Shown: positions 1 through 8,211, numbered from the stretch's first letter. The stretch is DNA of 64,000 nt from Actinernus sp. WN-2022 (GCA_030867875.1 JAOWCC010000655.1:11802269-11866268); one strand, 5' to 3'. Numbers and translations are program-made. Notes: generated by a model from the letters alone, not told the origin.

Positions 1-1
1 C

Positions 2-388
2 CTAGAACAAATAGAAGAAGCTATAGTAGAACGGATGCCACTTAGGGATCGTATAAGAATCATCTTCAAGAAGTATGGAGTCAGTATAATTAGCGTGGTA
101 GCTGCGGTAAGTACTGTGATCGGCGTAATAGTTTCCAATCTGACAAAGGCAGTTCCCGCGATAGTATCGGGAGTTGGAGAGGCTGCCAAAGCAGCTGCTA
201 AAACAACTGCCAAAACCTTAAAAGCAATAGGTAAAAAGTTAGAAGAGATTCTACCTAAGATGATTGGGCCAATTGCGAGTTTCATATTCAGTATGGCTGC
301 TGACGTCGTTGGAGTCTTAGCAAACAACATTTGGTTGTTAATCGTAGCAGTAGTGGTCTTCGTAGTGGAGCAATACAAACGACGTTAA
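2..388 (+). CDS. C-terminal part of a fused coiled/membrane protein (partial at window start)
   Basis: The frame is open from the first bases of the window; an internal ATG lies at 35. The first residues match the C-terminus of the E2 protein at 28,261-28,983, and the rest matches the E2 protein at 27,937-28,257. In E2 the two are separated by a single TAG codon; here the same codon is TAT, so E1 reads straight through. The protein therefore probably is one polypeptide of about 370 aa with a charged, helical N-terminal part and a C-terminal membrane region: one hydrophobic segment near the middle and one near the end, closing with EQYKRR. The stop codon overlaps the stop of the convergent 604-aa gene by 4 nt. 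Function is unknown; a virion or membrane role is inferred from its place next to capsid genes in E2. Confidence 0.7.
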   Translation, partial: LEQIEEAIVERMPLRDRIRIIFKKYGVSIISVVAAVSTVIGVIVSNLTKAVPAIVSGVGEAAKAAAKTTAKTLKAIGKKLEEILPKMIGPIASFIFSMAADVVGVLANNIWLLIVAVVVFVVEQYKRR

Positions 389-2199
389 CGAAACAACATC
401 CATGCAATTCCAGCTGCGGCAATGGATGTCACTGCTAGATTAATCTCATGTTGTGGGACAGCCTTTAGTACAGGAACTCGTTTCTCGAAAGGCGACACCA
501 ATTTCTTATCTGGTGGGACAGCCTTTAGTACAGGAACTCGTTTCTCGAGAGGCGGCCCCAATTTCTTATCTGAGGGTCCTTCCATAGGAGGAGGTGGGCG
601 GCCTTTGACTTCTGCATTGATGTCGTTAGCGCCTAGCGACATATCTTTCGTGGCTTTCGGGATTGGATTCCTATAGCCATTTTTCTTACCAAGATAGTAC
701 ACTAGATTGCTTGGTAATAATCGCACGCCTTTAGCTATTGCTAGATCGAGCCTCTTATGCGTCATCGTTATAGCAGTAAGATAGTTATTGCGGCTCACTA
801 CTAAATCGTTTTCGAGAATGGCGTCTTCGACTAAGATCTTAAACTCTTCTTTGACGTTGAAACTATCTATGATGGATTCGTTAAGATTGTCTTGAGCGCC
901 TAGAATACAATATCCAAAAGCTTCGACAGATCGATTCAATCTACCTAATCCAGCATTCGTCAAACCTCTACCGATTGGTGGTGTAAACCAATTGTATTGT
1001 TTCTCAGCATGAGAATTCTTGATGTATGAGATATGCCATTTTCCCCCCTCATCTGGAAATTTATACCCATCATCATTTGGCCAATCAAGACTTTCTTTAC
1101 TGTGGTAATAGTCAGCATTTCGAATAGTTCCCTTTTTAACTAAGTACGTATATATATCTCCTAGGCCATTATTCCTACCACCTTTCAATCTGAAGTCTGG
1201 TGTTCTAGATAGACCAAACTCGATGCACAATCTCTCAAGAGCTGATTTGCTATAGAGATTGGCGAGTTGTTTGAAAGCACGGTCATTAGGTAGAGGAGCT
1301 CCAAGTTCGTGTAGAATTCTTCGTATCGTGAAATATACGTGGAATCGTAGGAACCCTTGGATGACTGGTGGATACGTTTTGAAAGTGGGGTCAAACAACG
1401 ACACTCCGCATCCAGAAGTTGCACACCACGTTGCAAAATTAAGTTGTTGAGGCCAGTATTTGAAATCCGGACCAGCCAACCAATGATGGGACTCCTTTGC
1501 TGTTGTATGCTTTACAACGATCTCCTTGAATATATTTGGAACGCCTACTTCGAACTTATTCGTAGGCGTGACGTATATCCATAACTTGGTGAGATCTATG
1601 TCTTGTGCCGGTTCGGTAAAAGGAACTGCTGTAATAGGATATTTCGCACTCCTATCTAGGGTCAACGTAGATGGGAAACCATCGACCATTCCCTGCAATG
1701 CGTCATCGATGCGTTTTTGAGTGACTGCAGATAACTTTGAGACATCATCGCCGTAAACGACATAGCTAGAATCTCCATCCCGAAACCAAATACTCGTCGA
1801 ATATTTGTTTGGACCGTTCACTTCCGTAGAGGCATAGAACTTGTGAAGATCTGCATGTGGGTATCGTTTCTTGAACTTCGCTAATAGATCTGCATTCGAT
1901 GTTGCGATCTTATCGTTTTCTCCTATCCAATCGCGTTTGGAAAGACCTTCGTGTTCCCGCGCGAATAGTACGCTCTCGTAAACTGACTTACCACCAAGTG
2001 CTATATCTAGAGCCTTACCAGTGCGACCAAGCCACACCATCAATTTACCACCTCCCGTCTTAGTAGGAGGACCTTCCTCAGTGAACACGCGATGAGACAT
2101 TCCCCGATCGATGAAATTAACATTATCAGAAGTAGATTCGAACCAACTAAGTACGGCATTAGGAAATAGGTACTTGAACTGCCGCCATGCGTCTGTCAT
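385..2199 (-). CDS. Conserved 604-aa Polinton protein of unknown function, tail-anchored
   Basis: An intact 604-codon gene. I do not recognise a named family, but the E2 copy at 26,322-27,940 is clearly homologous and this protein type recurs in cnidarian Polintons as far as I recall. Visible features: a conserved core with PQQLNFATWCATSGCG, a segment rich in aromatic and basic residues (FHVYFTIRRILHEL), a late motif GLTNAGLGRLNRSVEAFGYC, a proline-rich tail holding two copies of a roughly 20-residue unit (DKKL..P.EKRVPVLKAVP; the DNA repeat spans about 456-573), and a final hydrophobic segment ending in WMLFR that looks like a tail anchor. It is divergent from the penton-like gene and shares a short bidirectional promoter with it. 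The E2 copy is broken, so E1 holds the only intact version in this window. Confidence 0.75.
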   Translation of the reverse strand: MTDAWRQFKYLFPNAVLSWFESTSDNVNFIDRGMSHRVFTEEGPPTKTGGGKLMVWLGRTGKALDIALGGKSVYESVLFAREHEGLSKRDWIGENDKIATSNADLLAKFKKRYPHADLHKFYASTEVNGPNKYSTSIWFRDGDSSYVVYGDDVSKLSAVTQKRIDDALQGMVDGFPSTLTLDRSAKYPITAVPFTEPAQDIDLTKLWIYVTPTNKFEVGVPNIFKEIVVKHTTAKESHHWLAGPDFKYWPQQLNFATWCATSGCGVSLFDPTFKTYPPVIQGFLRFHVYFTIRRILHELGAPLPNDRAFKQLANLYSKSALERLCIEFGLSRTPDFRLKGGRNNGLGDIYTYLVKKGTIRNADYYHSKESLDWPNDDGYKFPDEGGKWHISYIKNSHAEKQYNWFTPPIGRGLTNAGLGRLNRSVEAFGYCILGAQDNLNESIIDSFNVKEEFKILVEDAILENDLVVSRNNYLTAITMTHKRLDLAIAKGVRLLPSNLVYYLGKKNGYRNPIPKATKDMSLGANDINAEVKGRPPPPMEGPSDKKLGPPLEKRVPVLKAVPPDKKLVSPFEKRVPVLKAVPQHEINLAVTSIAAAGIAWMLFR

Positions 2200-2240
2200 G
2201 TTGAAGCTATACGTATATATAGTTATACCTTCAACATATA
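2200..2240. promoter_or_regulatory. Bidirectional promoter region, 604-aa gene / penton-like gene
   Basis: This short gap between two divergent genes contains GCTATACGTATATATAG, with the palindrome TATACGTATA. The matching gap in E2 (26,278-26,321) has TGTATACGTATAGCTTC in the same place. The same palindrome sits beside several start codons in E3. The promoter role is inferred. Confidence 0.5.
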
Positions 2241-2715
2241 ACGACGATCCTTAATGTCACCACCACATCATCCGACCATACGGTCTACTTCGACGATCCA
2301 ATTCTTATCAATAATATTTCGCTAGTCGAGGTCACTCTTAGTCATAATTGGTGGAACCTAGATGAGAAGGGAAGTTTTAAGTGGGATAACAATAGTGTGG
2401 TGTTTCCATACGAAATTAAGGCGGGGCATTATAGTATAGAAAACTTGATAACCTACTTCGATCCCGCAGTTAAGGCTGGTTTCTTGAAATTCGTAGACCA
2501 TCCATTTAGGAAATATTGGATTATTGAGGTCAAAATACCAATCCAGTTCACTAAGAATATCTGCGATTTGTTTGGTATCAAAGTAAATAAAGACGTGACA
2601 GACTACGTGACTATCGATGTGGGAAAGTACACCCTGGTGCCACAAGATATTCATTATGCATATTTATACCATGGTAGCCTCGGATTCTTTTGTTCTCCGA
2701 GGCACATTTAAACCA

Positions 2716-2866
2716 CTAATTTTCCCTGATGGCAGGGATATTTAGAAATATGCATTGTTTCGAAATTTCCCGCCGGGAAATTTCAGTCTCGAAATTTCCC
2801 GCCGGGAAATTTCGAGACAATGCATATTTCTAAATTTCCCCTGCATGCGTAATGAGGGAAAATTAG
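2716..2866. repeat. Foldback (hairpin) repeat, ~150 bp
   Basis: The left arm starts CTAATTTTCCCT and the right arm ends with its complement AGGGAAAATTAG; the centre contains two copies of GAAATTTCCCGCCGGGAAAT. Arms are about 70 bp with a few mismatches. It looks like a non-autonomous foldback element. Confidence 0.7.
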
Positions 2867-3352
2867 AAGAGAATGCAGGCTGGAAGTGAGAAGGTCAAAA
2901 GCATCAACTCCTGCTCCCCTCTGACACAACTAGCCCTGCGATACCGGATGAAAAATATTGAATCCAAACTGACCTGTCTTCATCATAACCTTCAACGTAA
3001 TCCATGTGGGATCACGTATTTCAATCTGCATATTCTTCTGTTAATTTCTCAAACCCGCTTCTTCCATGTGGGATACTTAAAACCATAAACGTGACGTAAT
3101 TAAAATCCATTCATGCTCTTTGAATATTTAGTCAACCGCATAATTACATTGTATTTTAGTGTTATTCTTCTCAAAAACAACACGCTTTTCCCCAGGGGAA
3201 GCCAGGGTCGTTTAATCAATGGCGCTCAGTCAAGCATTAAACAAAACGTTTTCGAAAGCAACTCGACTGCGACGTCTTTAGTTTCGGCAGAGAAAACTAA
3301 ACTTCTCAGAGATTTGTTCCGTTCCTCGGCGATCATGGTATAACAAACTTAC

Positions 3353-3471
3353 ACCATGGCATTTCGGGGTATTAGTGATTTAAATTGCCCCGAGAGCCGC
3401 GGGAAGATTTCTAAAAATCTTCCCTCGGCTCTCGGGGCAATTTAAATCACTAATACCCCTCATGCCATGGT
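3353..3471. repeat. Foldback (hairpin) repeat, ~119 bp
   Basis: The arms begin ACCATGGCA and end TGCCATGGT, and run through a long complementary stretch containing ATTAGTGATTTAAATTGCCC on the left and its complement on the right. The loop is only a few bases. MITE-like. Confidence 0.75.
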
Positions 3472-3744
3472 ATAACCTATAAATCTACTGCGATGTGGTA
3501 GATTCCACCTTCTCACTTCTTGAGGGGAAGCCATCTAAAGTACTACATATTTTTCATATGGCAGACCACAGTTTTAAAGCAACGACTTACTTTCCGCCAA
3601 CTCTCCTACCCATTCGAGCCCTGGGAACGATGCAGAGCTACATTCGCCTCACAGTTCTCGATGAGGAAGGCAACCTCATAGACTTCAACAATCAGCCTAT
3701 ACGATACGTGTTGAAGCTTGAGTAAGTTATATGTATAACGTACA

Positions 3745-4365
3745 ATGGAAGGCGATTCGATTCAACCGTTTCCCTCAGCACCAAGTATCTATCCACCGAT
3801 TGCTAATGACACTGGAAAGAACTTTAGACTGCAAACGATCCGAGACACGCTTTCGGACATAGAAGTTCAAGAAAGGCACTACGAAGGTGTGCGCAAGAAA
3901 TATGCACGTTCTCAAGGAATAGTTCATGGCATCGCAGTGGTAACTGGAGGTCTATCTGTGATCTTATCTGGATCTGGATTGGGCGCAGCGTTGACTGGGG
4001 TTGGAATAGTGATTGGTCTACCACTTGGAGTTATTGGTGGGCTATGTGGATTAATTTCAGCATCTACTACCATTGGAGCTAAGAAGTTAGGAATGAAGGT
4101 TTCTAAGCATGAAAGGACAACTATGTTGGCAAAGGCGAAAATCAATACTATTCGAGATCTAGTATCGAAGGCCTTACGCGATGAAAACATATCCGACTCC
4201 GAATACGGTCTCATCCTGAACGAAGCGAATAAGTATGAGATCATGAGGTCTGAAATTCGTCGCAAGGCTTCCATAGGTGAAAAAAGCACGGATCGGGTTC
4301 GAGCCGAACTCAAGCAAGAAGTGCAAAAGGAAATGCGAGAAAAACTTGGCAGCTTAGTGGGGTAA
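3745..4365 (+). CDS. Polinton helical membrane protein, 206 aa
   Basis: An intact 206-aa protein. After about 25 residues it has a basic helical stretch (HYEGVRKKYARSQ), then a long Gly/Ala/Ile-rich hydrophobic region at about 55-115 that can form two to three membrane helices, then a charged helical tail. The E2 gene at 24,980-25,593 is a homologue, and the shorter E3 protein at 50,148-50,645 has the same architecture. I know of no assigned function; the type is common in cnidarian Polintons. A role in membrane remodelling or in the virion is inferred. Its 3' end overlaps the convergent TFIIB-like gene by 12 nt. Confidence 0.75.
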   Translation: MEGDSIQPFPSAPSIYPPIANDTGKNFRLQTIRDTLSDIEVQERHYEGVRKKYARSQGIVHGIAVVTGGLSVILSGSGLGAALTGVGIVIGLPLGVIGGLCGLISASTTIGAKKLGMKVSKHERTTMLAKAKINTIRDLVSKALRDENISDSEYGLILNEANKYEIMRSEIRRKASIGEKSTDRVRAELKQEVQKEMREKLGSLVG

Positions 4366-5370
4366 GAATCGACGTTTCCTATGAAAGGAACGAACATGGC
4401 TCTCACTTTCACTTTGCCAAGTCCTACTGCTAGTTATCCCATGCCTAGCGTAGATTGGTTCGAAGTGGGAATGGTAAGAAGACAACTCCTTGACAAAACG
4501 CTTGACCGCATTTCCAAATATGTCACATCGTTTAACAACATCCTTAAGAGACATAGACGATCCCAAGCGACGTAGCACCTCATAACTTGCTCCAACAACT
4601 TTCGTCTTAAGTATTGATCTTAGGCCTATATCGTTTTCTATTGCCATAGTAACGACCTCGTGGACTATTTGTTGAACGTCCCTAGGTACTCCTTGAGGAT
4701 CGAGTTTAAGGAAAGTCGTTGCAATGTGAGGAACTATGCACTCGGCATCCAAGTCTACATCGATCTTATCGTCGTCATACAGAGAACGTATAAAGACCTC
4801 TCCGCTATGGATGCTTTTGTTGCTTAGTTGCATGAAGCGAGCAACCTCACCTTTAGTTCGTACGAACCCACATTGTATGCATGCATGGTAGAGTAGAGCA
4901 GCTAAAATATTTCTCTTAGCATCACTACGCTTGAGACAAACTTTATTTACTTGGATAAATGCGTCGGCTACGATTCCTAACGTGTTCATAGGGAACGATA
5001 GGTCATAAATTTGTTTGTAAATAGTGTTGTACGCTTGTAGTTCTCGTAGGAGCATTTGTCGTCGCAGGTCCGTGTTATCGCTTTGCTTTGGTTTTGCGCG
5101 GTCTAGATCATGTTGATACCGAAAGCTATCCGGCCCTACTATGCGTAACCGAGTAGTAAGATCGATAGTTGTTTCTTCACATGATTCGACCTCGGAAACA
5201 AGACCACAAGTGGGACATATGAATTCCATTCCTCGTATTTCCATCGGACATAAACATTCGGAACATGATTCACCGGTGCTAATATGCGACAATGGTTTGA
5301 TATGCGACAGTGGTTTGATATGTAGGCTTGCACAAATTTCTGGACAAAGTAATCTGATAATATCATCCAT
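4354..5370 (-). CDS. TFIIB-like transcription initiation factor
   Basis: A 338-aa protein with an N-terminal zinc ribbon (CSEC..C at about 36-41 and CPTC at 52-55) followed by helical repeats that fit the cyclin folds of TFIIB (about 90-330). TFIIB places RNA polymerase at promoters; large DNA viruses encode such factors, so this one probably directs transcription of the element. The start at 5,370 (MDDII) was chosen because the E2 homologue aligns from the same Met; an upstream in-frame ATG at 5,397 is possible. A small internal duplication, IKPLSH twice, lies just before the ribbon. The C-terminus is longer than in E2 and ends in a basic tail. Confidence 0.7.
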   Translation of the reverse strand: MDDIIRLLCPEICASLHIKPLSHIKPLSHISTGESCSECLCPMEIRGMEFICPTCGLVSEVESCEETTIDLTTRLRIVGPDSFRYQHDLDRAKPKQSDNTDLRRQMLLRELQAYNTIYKQIYDLSFPMNTLGIVADAFIQVNKVCLKRSDAKRNILAALLYHACIQCGFVRTKGEVARFMQLSNKSIHSGEVFIRSLYDDDKIDVDLDAECIVPHIATTFLKLDPQGVPRDVQQIVHEVVTMAIENDIGLRSILKTKVVGASYEVLRRLGSSMSLKDVVKRCDIFGNAVKRFVKELSSYHSHFEPIYARHGITSSRTWQSESESHVRSFHRKRRFLPH

Positions 5371-5420
5371 ACTAGTTGTATACCATATGCCTGTCAATTG
5401 TCTAATTGTTTGTTTGCTTT

Positions 5421-5487
5421 AAAAAAAAAAAAAAAAAATGAAGAGAGGTCGCATAACAATTTCTCTTCATTCTTTTTTTCTTTTTTT
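5421..5487. terminator. A-tract / hairpin / T-tract transcript-end element
   Basis: Eighteen A residues run into AATGAAGAGA, a loop, then TCTCTTCATT and a T-rich tract. On the minus strand it lies just after the stop of the Cys-rich gene. The same structure occupies the same place in E2 (23,448-23,507). The layout resembles hairpins that mark transcript ends in mimiviruses. Confidence 0.55.
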
Positions 5488-5500
5488 CGTATCGTGATTT

Positions 5501-5920
5501 CTACTTATCCTCCGATTCTACCACATTTAGATCTTTCTCACCGATGGAGAGGTCATCCAATGCATTATCGAGATCGTTAATGTCCACCACATTTTGATCT
5601 TTTTCCGATTCCACTACATTTAGATCTTTCTCCGATTCTACTACATTTGAACACGTGATATTCGCCGACTCGTTAGCTCCTTTCTTATCAAGGTTCTTCT
5701 TATTGCGAATGGTACGGCGTTGAGGTGCACCACATTTTGCACAAAGTTCGTGAATAGTACGACAGCCTCGACCACACGTCAAACATGGAACGAATATGGC
5801 ACATCCTTTTCCTATCTGGAAGTTATGTTGAGAGCAATACTCTGACGTCTTTGAACACTTACTTATACATTTCGTGGTCTTTCCTCGCATCAACCAATCA
5901 CAAGTTCTTGTCTCAATCAT
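5501..5920 (-). CDS. Cys/His-rich small protein, probable zinc binding
   Basis: A 139-aa protein with many Cys and His residues in its first 65 residues (CDWLMRGKTTKC, YCSQHNF, PCLTCGRGC, CAKCGA), arranged as two or more CxxC-type pairs, so zinc binding is likely. The C-terminal half is acidic and repetitive, with several copies of VVESEKD-like units; the DNA repeats around ATTTAGATCTTT. E2 has a homologue of 134 aa. A role as transcriptional regulator or host-factor binder is a guess. It is followed by a hairpin terminator and lies upstream of the TFIIB-like gene on the same strand. Confidence 0.65.
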   Translation of the reverse strand: MIETRTCDWLMRGKTTKCISKCSKTSEYCSQHNFQIGKGCAIFVPCLTCGRGCRTIHELCAKCGAPQRRTIRNKKNLDKKGANESANITCSNVVESEKDLNVVESEKDQNVVDINDLDNALDDLSIGEKDLNVVESEDK

Positions 5921-6136
5921 CGTGCAATATACCTATATATGTTATATGTCTAATTGGTATCTTAGTTGTGGCGTCTACGTTGAGGTTCTTCAATCATACG
6001 CACTTGTCTAATCTGTGTGGTATTAATACGTACTAAGATAACAGCATACGTTAATATCGTGAAGTAGAGAATGTATGTTAGTACCATGGGTGGAGATAAC
6101 AACGTAAGCTAATATCGTGGAGTAGAGAATGTATAC

Positions 6137-6235
6137 TAATACCATAGGTGGCGATATACGGTATACTAATGATATCTCTAACAGTTGCTCAAGTTTGGAT
6201 CTTTAGGTGCAAGAATGCCTAGGGACAATTTGGAT
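6137..6235. repeat. Intergenic repeat block R1
   Basis: First of five related blocks in the accessory half of E1. The shared core reads TATACTAATCATATCTCTAA, then a CAAGTTTGGAT stretch, then AATGTCTAGTGACAATTTGG. R1 is a slightly diverged version. The blocks separate the F-box/ankyrin and 318-aa genes and probably hold the promoters. Confidence 0.6.
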
Positions 6236-6248
6236 GTTGCGAGAGATC

Positions 6249-6935
6249 CTATGTGGCGGCATAAGCATTTATGTAGTAATCTAGTAGAGCGTTTTCGTCC
6301 ACTATGGTGAGCTGGGAGCGCTTAATGAGCCACTCAACGATCCGTTTAGCGGTATTAAGATGACCATTGCTACTGGCGCATAGTAGAGCATGATGGGCGT
6401 ATTCATACTCTATGGTTATCTGAAAGCGTCGAATGAGCCACTTAACGGTATTGAGATGGCCATTCCTACAGGCATCTAGTATAGCAAACCCGACGGCTTT
6501 ATCCTCTTTGGTGAACTGGAAGTGCTTAGTGAGCCACTTAGCGATATCAAGACAGCCATCCTTACAGGCAGCGCATAGAACGTAATCGGTGTGTCCACCC
6601 ATTTTATCGAACCATAAGTGCTTAATGAGCCACTTAATAACGTTAAGATTACCATATTCACTGGCGTAGACAAGAGGAAAGCTATCATCGATGTAGTTTG
6701 CGGAAATACCGAATGTCCTAGCCAAATTGTCTCGATCGTTGTCATTACGAGTAGACCTAAGACCGAAAGTGAGTACTCGTTTACGGAACTCTTGGTCTAC
6801 GTTTTTGTAGCGCACGAGAGATGCGGCACCGTTTAGGTGTTTCGATGTCCTTGTGATGCTTGCGAATGATTCTGGGCCTGCATACTCTACGATCTTAGTC
6901 AAGATTTCCATCGGGAGGTACGATATATGATCCAT
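6249..6935 (-). CDS. F-box / ankyrin-repeat protein, copy 1
   Basis: A 228-aa protein. Residues 3-45 look like an F-box (LPMEILTKIVEYAGPESFAS followed by TRTSKHLN), which in known proteins recruits SCF ubiquitin ligase through Skp1. From about 85 onward there are four ankyrin-like repeats with the signature GHLNTVKWLI, ending in an incomplete unit. F-box/ankyrin proteins are used by poxviruses and mimiviruses to redirect host ubiquitination, although those usually place the F-box at the C-terminus. A tandem paralogue lies at 7,324-8,010. E2 has no equivalent. The order F-box then ankyrin also resembles mimivirus-type genes. Confidence 0.7.
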   Translation of the reverse strand: MDHISYLPMEILTKIVEYAGPESFASITRTSKHLNGAASLVRYKNVDQEFRKRVLTFGLRSTRNDNDRDNLARTFGISANYIDDSFPLVYASEYGNLNVIKWLIKHLWFDKMGGHTDYVLCAACKDGCLDIAKWLTKHFQFTKEDKAVGFAILDACRNGHLNTVKWLIRRFQITIEYEYAHHALLCASSNGHLNTAKRIVEWLIKRSQLTIVDENALLDYYINAYAAT

Positions 6936-6969
6936 AGTGGAAGAGATCGATACGGGACAATCGATGTCG

Positions 6970-7069
6970 ATATAACTATATGCTAATCATATCTCTAATA
7001 GGGTTATCAAGTTTGAATTTTTATGTGTAAGAATGTCTAGTGACAATTTGGATGACCCTTAGTACCCCC
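6970..7069. repeat. Intergenic repeat block R2
   Basis: A second copy of the block, reaching the GATGACCCTTAGTACCC sequence. A foldback hairpin starts directly at its end (7,070), exactly as at R5. Confidence 0.65.
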
Positions 7070-7207
7070 TAGTAGTAGGGGCGGTAGTAAAATTATACAA
7101 CTTTTTTGTTGTGCAAGGGCGTCATAAAGTGGATTTCCGAATTCGCTTTATGACGCCCTTGTGCAACAAAAAAAAGTGGTATAATTTTACTACCGCCCCT
7201 ACTACTA
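7070..7207. repeat. Foldback hairpin starting TAGTAGTA
   Basis: Two arms of about 66 bp are almost perfect complements (left arm begins TAGTAGTAGGGGCGG; right arm ends CCGCCCCTACTACTA) around a GGATTTCCGAATTCG centre. The inner part TTTTTTTG..GCAAGG and the terminal AGTAGTA are shared with the hairpin at 9,275-9,411, so both belong to one family. Confidence 0.75.
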
Positions 7208-7300
7208 AGAATATACACTAATACCATTCGGTGGCGATATACAGTATACTAATCATATCTCTAACAGATACTCAAGTTTGGACTTTTTAGGTGCAGTTGG
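7205..7300. repeat. Intergenic repeat block R3
   Basis: A third copy; it begins with the ACACTAATACCAT..GGTGGCGATATAC part also seen at 6,137 and continues through TATACTAATCATATCTCTAA. It ends before the stop of the second F-box/ankyrin gene. Confidence 0.6.
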
Positions 7301-7323
7301 ATTCAATCGGATTCTTCTTCTTC

Positions 7324-8010
7324 CTATATGGCAGCATAAGCATTCACATAGTAATCTAGTAGGGTATTTTCGTCCTCTATGGTGAGATGGGAGTTATTAA
7401 TGAGCCACTTAACGAGCCATTTAGCGGTATCAAGATGACCATTGCTACAGGCGCATAGTAGAGCATGATGAACGTGTTCATACTCTATGGTTAGCTGAAA
7501 ACGTCGAATGAGCCACTTGATGATATTAAGATGACCATTCATACTGGCATCTAGTATGGCAAACGTGACGGCTTTACCCTCTTTGGTGAACTGGAAGTGC
7601 TTAGTGAGACACTTAGCGATACCAAGATGACCATACGTTAAGGCAGCGCATAGAGTATGATTGGTGTATCTATCCATTTTATCGAAACGTAAGTGCTTAA
7701 TGAGCCACTTAATAATCTTAAGATTACCATGTTCGCTGGCGTAGATAAGAGGAAGGCTATCGTCGATGTAGCTTGCGGAAATACCGAAAGTCCTAGCCAT
7801 TTTGTCTCGATCGTTGTCGTCGTTAGTAGACCTAAGACCAAAACATAGTACTTGTCTACGGAACTCTTGGTCTACGTTTTCGTAGCGCGCGAGAGATGCG
7901 GCATCGTTTAGGCGTTTCGATGTCCTTGCGATGCTTGCGAATGACGTAGGACCTGCATGCTCTACGATCTTAGTCAAGATTTCTAGAGGGAGGCACGATA
8001 TATTATCCAT
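7324..8010 (-). CDS. F-box / ankyrin-repeat protein, copy 2
   Basis: A 228-aa paralogue of the gene at 6,249-6,935, the same length and alignable end to end. The F-box region is LPLEILTKIVEHAGPTSFAS; the ankyrin-like units again end each helix pair with IAKCLTKH or IIKWLIRR type sequence. The gene is intact. The identical length and flanking repeat blocks show a recent gene-cassette duplication. The likely role is the same as copy 1: targeting host proteins to ubiquitin ligase. That function is inferred from the domain pair only. Confidence 0.7.
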   Translation of the reverse strand: MDNISCLPLEILTKIVEHAGPTSFASIARTSKRLNDAASLARYENVDQEFRRQVLCFGLRSTNDDNDRDKMARTFGISASYIDDSLPLIYASEHGNLKIIKWLIKHLRFDKMDRYTNHTLCAALTYGHLGIAKCLTKHFQFTKEGKAVTFAILDASMNGHLNIIKWLIRRFQLTIEYEHVHHALLCACSNGHLDTAKWLVKWLINNSHLTIEDENTLLDYYVNAYAAI

Positions 8011-8027
8011 AGTGGAAGAGATCGATA

Positions 8028-8105
8028 TACTGTATAGTAATCATATCTCTAATAGGTTATCAAGTCTGGATTCTTAGGTGTGAGAATGTCTAGTGACAAT
8101 TTGGA
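8028..8105. repeat. Intergenic repeat block R4
   Basis: A fourth copy, upstream of the second F-box/ankyrin gene, with TAATCATATCTCTAATAGG and GAATGTCTAGTGACAATTTG. It runs directly into the A-tract of the next hairpin. Confidence 0.6.
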
Positions 8106-8109
8106 CATA

Positions 8110-8186
8110 GAAAAGGAAAAAAAAGAAAATAAAATGAAGAAGGGTCATGCAACGACTTTTCTTCATTTTTTTTTTTTTTTTTTTTT
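8110..8186. terminator. A-rich / hairpin / T-tract transcript-end element
   Basis: An A-rich run leads into AAAATGAAGAA, a loop of about 17 nt and TTCTTCATTTT followed by about 22 T residues. On the minus strand it follows the 318-aa gene by some 25 nt. The stem sequence ATGAAGA is the same as in the 5,421 hairpin although the gene is unrelated. Confidence 0.55.
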
Positions 8187-8211
8187 CCTCCATTACCTAC
8201 GTGCGTTCGGT

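Larger units (their letters stand above)
2669..3480. mobile_element. ~0.8-kb insertion with two foldback repeats inside the penton-like gene
   Basis: Alignment with E2 shows this stretch is absent from the sister gene, so it arrived later. It contains two near-perfect palindromes (2,716-2,866 and 3,353-3,471) with unrelated spacer between them. The boundaries carry CCATGG-containing sequence on both sides. No coding potential is evident. Most likely one or two nested MITE-like insertions. Confidence 0.65.
2241..3725 (+). pseudogene. Penton-like (single jelly-roll minor capsid) pseudogene, interrupted
   Basis: The two halves (2,241-2,668 and about 3,481-3,725) match the intact 221-aa E2 gene at 25,612-26,277. 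The family is the Polinton penton-like minor capsid protein that forms the five-fold vertices; the hallmark C-terminal strand pattern (NYIRLTV.DE.GNLIDFN..P.R.VLKLE) is preserved in the second half. Breaks: the codon matching the E2 start is ACG instead of ATG, and about 0.8 kb of foreign DNA splits the gene after codon ~143. Downstream of the insert the frame resumes with the sequence matching YCDVVDS. Not functional as it stands. Confidence 0.8.

Noticed and set aside
422..676. Plus-strand 84-aa frame opposite the 604-aa gene
   Set aside because: Shadow of the repeated proline-rich part on the minus strand, with no features of its own.
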